DNA of 64,000 nucleotides from Toxotes chatareus (lineage: Eukaryota > Chordata > Actinopteri > Toxotidae). The DNA lies in NCBI GenBank assembly GCA_016801885.1, contig CM028901.1, forward strand, positions 6,780,783-6,844,782. Reading direction: 5' to 3'. Position 1 is the stretch's first letter; every line of letters begins with the position of its first letter. Positions 12,515 to 23,900 of this stretch are shown piece by piece. The translations under genes and the position numbers were made by a program. The notes beneath the pieces are model-generated. The model ran no database searches and was not told the DNA's origin. It saw only the letters and a list, made by a program, of their open reading frames with translations.

Positions 12515-12762
12515 TTCTTCATCTATTGTGGTAGTTTTGCATCTCTTTGAGGTAATTTTGTATCTCTTTGAAGTAGTTTTGCATCTTGTTGTGGTAGTTT
12601 TGCATCTCTGTGGCAGTGTTGTGTCTCTTTGAAGAAGTTGTGTCAGTGTGCTAGATTTTGTTGTGTTAGTTTTGTGTCTCTTTGTGGTAGTATTGCATCT
12701 CTTTGTGGTAGTCTTGTGCCTCTGTGATATTTTTTGTGTCTTTTTGTGATGGTCTCTTTGTT
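12515..12762 (+). repeat. Degenerate minisatellite, unit about 22-26 bp
   Basis: Units resembling GTGGTAGTTTTGCATCTCTT are repeated about ten times with variants such as TAATTTTGTATCTCTTTGA and TAGTTTTGTGTCTCTTTG. This GTCTCTTTG/GTTTTG wording is common in fish minisatellites. Confidence 0.8.
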
Positions 12763-13369
12763 GTCTGACTTTTCAACAGTGAATTTTAACAATAATTTCA
12801 AATAAAGGTTCTGGCCACAAGTAGGTTCGTCAGTAATCCAGCCACGTTCACTGGAAACAGTGGTAATAAAGTTGAAAAGAAATATGCTTGGAATTCACGA
12901 GCCATTCATTTTTAATTAATTTTCCCCACATTTCTTTTTCTCTCCTACTTTGAATTAAGTCTCTTATTTCCCTGTCTTTTGTTCATCTGTGTGGTGTTAG
13001 AAGAAAAGAACCCCACCTGTATTTATCTAGCAGATCCATTCAAACACACTCATACATGGAGAGCGCTCAGCACAGGCCCAGGTGCTCTGTAAAACAAATT
13101 AGACAAGGGAGGATAGTAGTGATCATCCGCAGGGCACGCAAACACCCGCTTGCTCCTCACACCCACACACACAGTGACGGTTAAACAGAATCTGAAACGT
13201 AATTTTCAGATTTCCATACCGGGGCCTGAAGGCATTCTTAAACAAAAAAAACTCATTTTGTCATGCAAACACCTTCATAAGACATCAAACCAGTTTGGAA
13301 ACTACATCCCAACTGTTTTTCAAAATCCAAACTGAGGGGGAATTTATCATATCTGCAGTGAGTATGTAC

Positions 13370-13560
13370 CTTTGTGAAATTTCTGCAGCAGCATAAACAG
13401 AAGCATAATCAGCAAATTGTACTTAATGTATCAAAAGAAAAAGTACTCACTCCACAGAAAAGTAGATGCTGAGGTATTTATTATATGTTACAGTAGTAGA
13501 TTGTTAATACTTACGCAACTATGCATAAGTAGCATTTCATTATGTATACTATTCTAGCCC
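13370..13560. repeat. Fragment of a fish repeat rich in AGTACT/TACTT motifs
   Basis: Segments such as AAAAAGTACTCACTCCAC and AATACTTACGCAAC resemble degraded copies of the common teleost AGTACTTTTACTT repeat. A better copy lies at about 51110-51370. Confidence 0.35.
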
Positions 13561-13850
13561 AGTGGTTCCTGGCCCCTACAAAGGGTCACAAGATTAATCT
13601 GAGCGGTCATGAGATGATTAATAGGAGAGGAAAGAGGAAAAGATAAGTTGCACAAATTTATATTCCTACTATTCTTTGCTCTTTTGGAAAATATTGGATA
13701 ATTTGGGCCCCAGTTGCCTATTCAAATTGAAGCATTTGAGAGGTTTGGACAGGAAATCTCACAGACGTCTGAAACGTGACAAGGGGCCGCAACTAGACAC
13801 TAATTTTTAAAGGGATCACAAGCCAAAAAGTCTGGAAACCAAAGGTTTAA
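13558..13850 (+). repeat. Dispersed repeat with terminal inverted similarity (CAGTGGTTCC type)
   Basis: It starts CCCAGTGGTTCCTGGCCCC, holds AAAGGGTCACAAGATTAATC and ends AGCCAAAAAGTCTGGAAACC, so the ends are imperfectly inverted. A related, more degraded copy occupies 19036-19200 in grhl2. It is probably a nonautonomous DNA element of fishes. Confidence 0.6.
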
Positions 13851-13978
13851 TCTATAACAGTACACTGCATTTCATATGAGCAAATGTACTTAGTTACTTT
13901 CCACTTGCAGCTACCTATCAATCAAAATAAGGAGTATTTCAGTGGTCACAACCTCGGCAGTGCCCCAGCATCGAATGA

Positions 13979-13979
<1 letters not shown>

Positions 13980-14010
<31 letters not shown>
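13980..14010. repeat. (CA)n microsatellite
   Basis: About 15 CA units; a shorter CA run follows at about 14142-14160. Confidence 0.95.
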
Positions 14011-14011
<1 letters not shown>

Positions 14012-14399
14012 TGTTTGTTCTGGCAGGGTAATCCCAAACACTGGGATCTCCTCATACAATGGCTTCATTAAGAGGACAATGGCATTGTGTCAACTAATGA
14101 CAGGGCTCCTCCCTGCCTTCTGTCTGCTCTGAGATTACCTGAAACACACACACACACACATACAGACAAGTCATTATTAAAATGAAGAAGGGGGAAAATG
14201 TTAAATCAGTGCACGTGGACATCAGAAAACCTGTGGATGTGTGTCAGTCTGAGGCCATCTATGAGATTATGCTTCCATTCCGCCACTGAGCCAATAACGT
14301 TTAACCACCTTTGCTTTTTTTTTTTTTTTTTTAAATGTTTAGTTTACCTGAATAACAGCAAAAAGGCCTCATGCGTTCATTTTTCTGAACGTTAAACCT

Positions 14400-14930
14400 C
14401 ACCAGTTTCCTGCGTTTTCCTCTTTTCTGTGCCATTGCGGCGCCTTCATCATCGCCGTCCTCTACTGCTCTCGCAGGTGAGGTGGGCCTCTACCTGCCTC
14501 TCTCCGACACAACAGCCAATCGGAGCCCAGCTCCGCTGCTCAGCAGCCAATCAGCGTCAGACTCGCCCTCGCCTGCACAATTCTTTTTACAGTGAAAGAA
14601 TTTCAGCGCAAAGTTGACCCGCTGCCATTAAAACAAGCCAAGGCAAATAATTGAATGCATGGCAGCAGGATATGTTGATATTTGTTGTAATCTTCGTGCA
14701 AACTGAACACAACACAAGCAGAGTGACGGGCTGCTGGGGGACAAAAGCGGATTTACCTGCCGGGTGGAGCGGAGGGGAGACAGTCAGAGGAGAGAGGGGC
14801 AGGGAGAAAAGAAGCGGGGCGAGAAAAGTCGACTTACCTGTAGACCAAGTTCTGGCAACTCGCTCACTCTATTACCTGCTCCGACTTGAAAGTCCAGTTT
14901 CACAAGGAAGAATCGTAGAGGAAGCAAAAT
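14400..14930 (+). promoter_or_regulatory. grhl2: grhl2 promoter and 5' UTR region
   Basis: This GC- and CpG-richer segment lies immediately upstream of the grhl2 start codon. It carries two CCAAT boxes in the same orientation, at 14516-14520 and 14547-14551. They are 31 bp apart, about three helical turns, a spacing typical of paired NF-Y sites. No clear TATA box was seen. The transcription start is not resolved but is likely downstream of the CCAAT pair. Confidence 0.6.
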
Positions 14931-17900
14931 ATGTCACAGGAGACAGACAAGTAAGTGATCGAGCCAGTGGAGAGGATGTTTGATGATTTCAACTTGAAGG
15001 GGGACTAAAAAAAACGTTTTCAAGTGTTTTTCTTTAGTCTTTTTAATCCAAAGAAAAGCTGTTTTATAATCTGAGCCAAATTGTTTTGAGGATCATAAAG
15101 TGGAAGGGCTGCTCACTTTCTGGTTTTATTACTTTAGGAGAAATATTAAACTATCACAGGCCCCGAGGAAAAGTTGACAAGCAAAACTTGGTGCCGTTGG
15201 ATTTCGTTAGAGCTGAATTCGCCATTTTTGACTGATGGAAAAGCCTTCAATGTGCAAGGACTGGATTGTTTAAAAAAAAAAAAAAAAAAAAACACTTTCG
15301 GTTGTTTGAATTAAAATAGTTTTAGCCCTACTTTTGCGTTGCATTGCATTTTTCATATTTTAGGGCCTATTCAGTGTGCGATGGACCTGCTCGTGGGAGA
15401 GGACACTTTGTGCAGCCTGCTGGCCTACTGTTGTTTTGTAACACTAGAAGCTCCTTTATTTATAGGTCTAGGACACAGTAATAGAAACAAAGACAATCAT
15501 TACTACATTTATTTACTTTTTATTCTGCTTCATTTTTTAATTTTTAATTAATTTAATCTTGTTAAATATCAGTAAATGAAGTTTGTAGCTGACAAAAATC
15601 TTACAAAAATGTTGCTCTTGTGTTTTAGTTTGACCAAATCATTCATTCATTTAATTATTTTTTATTATACTAATGTAGAAATATATAAAAAAAATAACTG
15701 TATTAATAATAAGCTAAATAACCATTGCAGTTAATGATGGCAGTTACTAATATTAATATTAAAGTAGGGCAGTGGTTCCTAACTTTATAACTTATAATTT
15801 TCATTATTGTTAGTAGTAATACTTGTGGCATCAGTACACGTGTATTTAAATATAAAACAGCTGAATATCTCTGTCTAAATGCATGTAGCTTATCAGAATC
15901 AGAAAAACTTTATTAATCCCGACAGGGAAATTCTTTATTTCTCAGTGACTCTGCAGTGTTGCTGTTTCATGCGTCCTGCAGTGGAAACAGCAGGTGCCTG
16001 CCACTATTCTCACGTACAGTGGTAATATTTAGTCAAATCCACCACAGTAGAGTTGTTCGAATCGTAAACACAGTCACCTCTGTGTCTTCTCTGTCTTGTG
16101 GCCTTTTTATTCCTGCATGTCAGCTCACTGCTCATGGAGAAGTTGACCAGAGTTTGTGACAAGTGCAAGATCAATAAAAGAAAAACAGACTGACATGCAG
16201 ACAGTGAATGTGTGATGTGATTAGCAGTCAGAAATGAAATCCATTTAAAGCAGACGTGGTTGAACAGATTCATCCTGGGTATTGTCTGTTACTACCGCTT
16301 TTCTACCTCTGCATCTTTATCTATTAAGGTTTGTGGCAGTGTGACATCAGAGAGCCTGACAGCGTCAGAGAGCGTGACAAACGTGTTTTATCTGGCAGCA
16401 GTTTATGTCAATTAGACACATGACACTAGTAATACAAATGAGGTGTTTCATGTTGGAAACCTGTCATTTAATCTACTTTTAATCTAATTAAAAGTAGATT
16501 TCACAGCTAGAAAATATTCCTGATTAATACTTCCTGTTGACATCAAGCAAAAAAAAAAAGTCAGTTTGCTTGAAGCACATTGGTGTAAACACATATAAAT
16601 TATTACTAAAGGAAACTGTATGAAGTTACAACATAATCACTGACTTTTTCCGTGACTGATTTGTTTTCATAAAGGTGTGACATTATACTGATATTGTTCA
16701 TTGTCCAACAAGTGCAAGTTGACACATTCAGAGCCTCACATGTGATAGGCTGGGTTCAAAGAGATGTTGTGACAACACTGTGTGTTTAACTGGTCTGTGA
16801 TCTCAACTTAAGTGGGCCTACAGAGTAAAGAGAGCAACAACCTGTGCACACTCATGATACAGGTGTGAAACACACTACAGCTGCAATTTGTTATATAATA
16901 TTATTATTTTTATTTTTTGGCTCGTTTAATAAAGAAAGATTAAGACAAATGACCCAATGTTACAGTTTTGACTTCAGAATTCTACTTTTTTAATTAGCAG
17001 GCCAAAAAGAGATCATTTTAAATAGAAGGAAACAGTGGAAAGCAAATCAAATGTAGCTTTTGATGAGCTAAAACTAGTAGATCCAATAATCAATTTTATA
17101 TGCACTTTTTCACCTTGGAATTCGAATGTTTTTGTGTGTCCGTGTGCGTCTACCAGTAAGCGTCTGGTGGTAGTGGTCCCCAACGAGAGCTCATTCCCTG
17201 CAGTGCGGCGAGCCTACACCAGCGAGGACGAGGCATGGAGGTCGTACCTGGAGAACCCGCTGACAGCCGCCACCAAAGCCATGATGAGCATTAATGGGGA
17301 TGAGGACAGCGCCAATGCCTTGGGCCTGCTCTACGACTACTACAAGGTTTGCAAAGAGCATAGATGGTTAAATGAGTGAGGACGACAGGGCTGATGATTT
17401 TACTTTTAAGAAGATCAAGTGAAGCATGTTCAGAGATTTACAGCTCTTACTCGTAAGAGCAAGTTGAACTTGGATGCTCCAAATATTTGGATGGCACAGC
17501 ATCTGTCTGCTTCAACAGAAAACCCTGAGGACTGGATCAAACAGGTCATTACAACTATAACCATTTAGCTGAGCATTTCTGATGGGAACTGGCTGTCTAA
17601 AACTCAAAATTAATACTCTCACAGCTTTATATTTGTCAGTTCAAGTTCATGAAATGAATTCAGCACATTTCTGTCTGCAAAAAAGCCAAAAATATATTGT
17701 TCAGAGAAATAAACAGGCACAATGTAGTGTCTGTGGTGTTTCATCAAACATGATACATGACACATAAATCTCTGACTTTCAGAATCCATTGTCACAATGA
17801 AAAATGTCAAAGAAAAGCTGGAAGACACAGTTCCCCTTATAGTTTTCAATAATGCTGACCAATATGTGACATTCTGCTTTTTTTTCCTTTCAGGTGCCTA

Positions 17901-20900
17901 AAGAAAAGAGGCTACTGCCAATTTCCAAAGTTGTTGAAATTACAGAGGAACAGGAGAAGAGGTCAGTAAGTTTGGGTCTCTCAGTGTCTCATGTCAAGGC
18001 TACAGAGACAGAAAGGGAAAAAAATGCAAAAGACATTTCCATCGGTGTGTTAAATACTTTGGCTCGATAACTGTGGTATTTGACCTGTTTCATTTGTGGT
18101 TAATAGGATTACGTCTAAAACAGTTTAAAATAGAAAACATTCAATTTTTCTAAAAGCTGAACACAGTTTCCATAACATTATAAAGAACAATGTGCTGAAG
18201 ATAATAGTGATAGGAGACAAGCACTTTGAGTATGTATGTGAGCAAACATTACAGATGAGTGAGTTTTGTTTCACCTGGATCGCTGATACTGAATGAAAGA
18301 AGCACAGGTTGGACTGAGGCCAGTAAAAACCTTTTGATAAATGACAGAAGATTTGATGATACAGTGTGTCTCTGCTGTTGAATATGAAAAAAACATTTGA
18401 GCTGTGGAGTAATATGCATTTGGTACAGCAGCAGGACCGTGAATGTGGAATTGACTCAAAATAAACTGATGTGCCCGTGTTCATGGGAATGAAAACCCTT
18501 TATCCAATACTCAAACTGCAGTACACCCATTCAGTAGAGGGAAGAAATTAAAAACACTAATTGCATAAAAACATCCTTTTTAACCCCTTTGTTTGTTCAG
18601 GGCGACGTTGCCTAGCAACCCCAGCAGCCAAAGCGAAGTGGAGACAGTGGACAACCGTGTTCAGGTCCTCAAATCTGTCCCCGTCAACCTGTCGCTAAAC
18701 ACGGAGCACCAGGACACCAAACGGGAGCAGTTCAATAGCTCAACGGCGTCCGGTGCAGTATCGGGGGCTGTGGTGAAGGCCGAGGTATACACGTCCATCT
18801 TCACGACGGGACAGGGGCTTCACTACAGGGTGGAGGGAGAAGAGCCGGCGAGGGTGATCTACGAACAGAGTCCGTACGAGGTGACCACGAGTCACAGCTC
18901 GTATGTTAAAGATGACCAGCAGAGTCCGCCTGACAGCCCGTATGAAGAGGAGAGAGACGGGGTGAGAAAAGACGCCAGCGTGTGAACAGATACTGTGTTT
19001 TTACTGTAAAGGAAAATTACGCCCTGAAACAGTGGTCCCCAACCTGGTGGAGGGGGCCTCTTTTCTCTTTAAATGCTGGATAGTTTTACCATCAAGGGCT
19101 TACTAAAATTATTAAAATCAAGCAACTTAACTGGTGATGACTCACAAACAGGTCACACATAGATATTGCTTTGTTTTAAAGGGAAACAAGCCAAAAAGTA
19201 AATTACCACTCCAAAACACAATGTTACTGTTTAAAATAGCTATTGTTTTACACATTTCTCAAATTTGTCAGTGTTTTATTTTCTTGCAGTAGATAATTGT
19301 CAAATATGTACTCTATAATATCACAAATAAATAGCTTAGTGTTTGTCAGTTTTGGTCTTTGGTCAGAGACCGTTTGTATAAATGTTCAACAGTCCTCAGT
19401 AGACCAAAATGCTACTATCTTTACTACTACTACTACTACTATCTTTAGATCTACTGTTACAAAGCATAGCTGAATGTATGGTCAGTGTTAAAAGACACCG
19501 TGGGAAATGTTGGAAGGCACAAGCTAAGAAAGCTGATGAACACCAGAGAAGGTAATCTATGATTGAAGGCCACATGCTGATGATCTGTAACAGTACGTGC
19601 TGGGTGGAGTTGTTGTTTCACGGTACATGAAGACAGAGACGTTTAAATATGACTCACTGAGTCCAAAGGTTCGTTACCTGAACAAGAATCTACAAGTGGT
19701 TGCTGAGTTTGTTTTCCGTTAGTCTGTGAACTCCATTGTCATTCTCATCTGAATTTATGAGAATAATATATGCTGGTGTTCCTCTCAGGCTAAATTAACT
19801 TGTCATTGTGCCCAAATAATTTCCTCTTTCTGTGTGTTTGTGTGTGTTTTTCTTTTTGCATTCACAACAGAAGTACCACACACCTTCCTCTCTGGCTACT
19901 GATGACTTCTTATTTCATGAGGAGAGAGTGTAAGTCGCTCAAAATTTAACGATTTAGCCTTCCTGCTATTACGGCACAATTATCAATATGTGTTACAGTG
20001 TAAATACTCAGATGTGTGCCATTTTGAAATCAAAACACTGACTGGTTGTGATCCAGAAAGGAATGCAAAACTGTGTGTTGTACCCCCATCCCAGCTTGTT
20101 TTTTCTAATCACATATCATTCTGTATGCACGCGTGCGTATGTGCCCAGTGACAGCTTCCGGTACACGCTGGACGCCACCCGTTCGCTTCGTCAGAAGCAG
20201 GGCGAGGGACCGATGACCTACTTGAACAAAGGCCAGTTCTACGCTGTGACGCTCAACGAGCTCAGCGCCAACAATCGCCTCCGTCACCCCATCAGCAAAG
20301 TCCGGGTGAGGGAGTCATTTCAACACCATTTCTTTTCCTTCATTTTATTTTCCATTTGGCATCAATTCTATCAACTTTACTACTTTAATGCTTATTCATG
20401 CTTCCAGTTTGTTACAGATTTAACTGTAGTGTAATTCAAGTCTACATATAACGAAACCTTAAGACTGTGTTGATAAAACTTGCTGTTATCAGTATTTTTT
20501 TATAATAACAGATCCTGTTTTTTTATTCACACATCTACGTAAATTGGTTGAAGTTGGTCTGGTTGGGTAGTAATTTTATTGTTTATTTGTTTCAAAGTAA
20601 GTCTGACTATGGTTTGGGATGGTTTAAGCCCTGTCTGATTGTTCATGGTTCTTGCCTAATCAGACTTCTATGTAGCAATATTGCTGCATTCCCAGACTTA
20701 AGCAACTGACTTGTTGAGTTTAGTGTTATTAATACTGATGGGAATGGTGGCATGGAAATGGGTGGTATGGAAATAAGACTAGGAAAAATAAACTGGACCT
20801 GGAGGAAAGACACATGAGACAAGAATCTCTTGGGTTTTGACTTTGTCAAAATGTCCCGAATAAAAGCACTGCTTCAGCTGCAGCATCTTAACCCTTTTTC

Positions 20901-23900
20901 TTGCTTTGTTGCTGTTTTCAGAGTGTGATCATGGTGGTGTTCAGTGAGGATAAGAACCGAGACGAGCAGCTTAAATACTGGAAGTACTGGCACTCACGGC
21001 AGCACACGGCCAAACAGAGAGTCCTAGACATCGGTGAGACTTTTATTGCCCCACTCCTTCTACAAAGTCCATGTTTACATGTTAACAACCACAAAATCTT
21101 GAACAGTTGAATTAATGAATGAATATACATGAACCAGAAGGCAGTGACAGATTTATGCCATTGCAAATGCTGGAATGTACTCGGCTAATAAACAAGGCAT
21201 GATTAAACCGAGAGCAAACAAGCCCCCACCCAACCGTCTGCCTGAGGCGGTTCAGCTGCCCACCATCTTCCACCATCAGGCACACAATCACACACACCTG
21301 AATCTCTTAATGTCTAGGTGTTGCTGGGACACACAACATAAATCCTCTAATCTCGTCTACATAGTCTGAGAGATTGAGCAAAACACTGATTTGTTAAAAA
21401 AAACAACTTTATAATCCAAACCAACGCGGCTAGTTTTCTTGCAGTATTTCCCACAGGTGTACGTGCGTCGATCTGTAGTCTCATAATTGTATCTCAGCAC
21501 TTTTGACCTTTTGTCGGTTGGTGTTTTTCGGTTGACGGATTTGAATGTGAACTGATCTTTTCTACAACTTGTGGAATGAGTGTTTGTGAGGAGCTTGTAG
21601 GCAGTTTGTGTTTGACAAGCTTGGGCCTGCTAACTGAGGCAGAGATTCAGAGGTATGTGGGAAACCTGGGGTGGATGGGACACACACACACCTATCTATA
21701 CACAGCTTGTTGGGACAGGGAGAGGAATGCTAGCCACACTGGTACCTTGGCTGGTTTTGGTCTGTTGAAAGTAATTCTTGCCCAATTTAGATCTCCATCT
21801 TATAAATATATTTACATGAACCAAGACAAATCCTAAGCAATTCACACACATCTTTATATCTGATGATGCTAAGAAATAAAAAACAAAAGAGAACTCTACC
21901 TCTTTAATTTTTTCTATTAAATACCAATGTTGTTATTGGTAAATCTTGTGTCTAAAATGTGTTGTATACTTCCGGTTGCATTTTCTGGAAGAGTGGTTCC
22001 CAAACTGTTTTGCCTGTAATCTCTTAAAGTAATAATTTGACGTTTTGGAAAATATGCGTACTTGTGGAGAGTTGGATGAGAAGACTGATACCAATCTTGT
22101 GTTTTTATATAGGCTAAATATCAATCTAGAGAAAGACTGGAAGCTTCTGAACAGAGCTTGGCTCTGTCCAAAATTTAAAAAACATATGCCTAAAAGGACC
22201 TGTCAAGCGCACTAATTAAACATGTTAACAGGAAACAAGACATAGCCAGGCTAGCAGTTTCCCCCTGCTTTCAGTCTTTATGCTAAGCTACGCTAACAGT
22301 CTCCTGGGTCACAAGCAAAAACAATGATAAAAAACGCAAAAATACTGTAAAAGTATACGGTGCATTTTAAAATCAAAGTTTTTGGAAAACTGCAAACTGA
22401 TTCTTGAATTAAAGTGTTTGTGGTCAAATGGCATGTCATCATCAGCATGATTTGAAACCTGAAACATATTTCTGGATAACTTTTCCATATAGCTGGCAGT
22501 TGTTCCTGTTAAGAGGAAATGTGTTATCTCTTTCAGCACGGTTCCTTTGGGTATTCCTGTTTGGCATTTGCCAGTGTAATGAGTCTGTGTTTGCAGCTGT
22601 GTGTTTGTTTGTCTGTATGTGCCATACAGTAGACAGTGTGCATCTACAGCTTGACCCAGAGGGTGGAAAATTTTTCCCATGATGCACATGCACACACAGA
22701 TATCCATCTGCGCTTAGATATGCACAAGTTTTCTGCATGTACAAACAGAGTCCAGAGTGAAGCACAAACGAGGATGCTGACAAACCGCTTAACATGCTTT
22801 AAACTGTTAAGAAGTCTTGTAACTGGGGGGGGGGGGTCCATTCAAACAACTCTGTAGGTCAAATGACAGACTGCCCTCCACCCTGCTGCTTAGAGCCAGG
22901 TCGGCCTGTAGCTGGATGTAGCCTGTAACCTGATGCTGTGCAGAGAGCTGATTTGAATAGCGGTGGAGGGTTTATCACTCAGATGGGGGTGGGGGATTCA
23001 TGAATGGATCATTTGAATGGGGGATACTGGCAGATAGGCATGTTGCTGCCTGTCCTGTTGCTTTTGTGCACCTGCTAAAGAACCAGGAAGTGTCACTGCA
23101 GTGGCAGTTAGGATGATGGACGAGGTCAGACGCCAGTGGAAGATGTGACCAACTGAACTGCTGCCTCTGGAAAGACGTTAAGCCGAGATCATGCCTCTGT
23201 CTCATCTTATCATGATCTCTTGCACAGACTGACATACAGATTTTTATTCCAGATGAAAACTACTTGTTGGTGATGTCATGAATCACCTCACTTTCAGTCC
23301 TTAGTGAAGGATATAGCTGGTTTAAAATTTTATTTTATAAGTTTACAAGAAACAAACGGTTGTCAAATTTTCCCCAAACTTTCAAGTCTGTATGAAATCC
23401 CTTTAAAATTAATAAATTCACCTTTACAGTGGCATTATGCCCATAGTCACTATACTTTCCACTTGATTTCCTTTAAATAAAATCAAAAAGCACAAAGAGC
23501 CTTTTACACAGCATACCGGTGTACTCAACCCCTTATTTTTAAACGCCCTCCAATTTGCACTCACTCAGGTCAACAATACCCAGCCAGTGCGCTCATCTGG
23601 GCGGCTTTTAATATGGCCCCTTGAGCCAAATAGCCTCCTGCGTTTCCTCCCACTGCCTTTGAAGCCTGAGAGTTTGTTTGCTCAAGCAGATAAGGTTTTA
23701 TCTTTTAAAATTGAAGCGTGCCATTTGATTGCTTATCTTAACAAACAATAGCTACCTGCTTATGTCATTTATTGACCAATTTGTGCTGTATATACAGGTT
23801 TGGGTTTTTTTTGTTTTTTTTGTTTTTTTACAGATTTCTGCCAAATTTGCAGAATATAACATAATACATAGATTTTTAAAAAATACTTTTTGAGAATCTT

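Larger units (their letters stand above)
7901..14399. other. Intergenic region between the divergent genes znf706 and grhl2
   Basis: About 6.5 kb with no gene I can support. A 153-codon ORF at 9760-10221 has no recognisable domain. The region is dominated by dispersed and simple repeats, listed separately. It is the natural place for distal regulatory elements of grhl2. Confidence 0.6.

Noticed and set aside
14651..14983. 110-codon ORF covering the grhl2 start region
   Set aside because: It is in a different frame from the true start at 14931 and matches nothing; the exon 1 ATG and donor explain the sequence.
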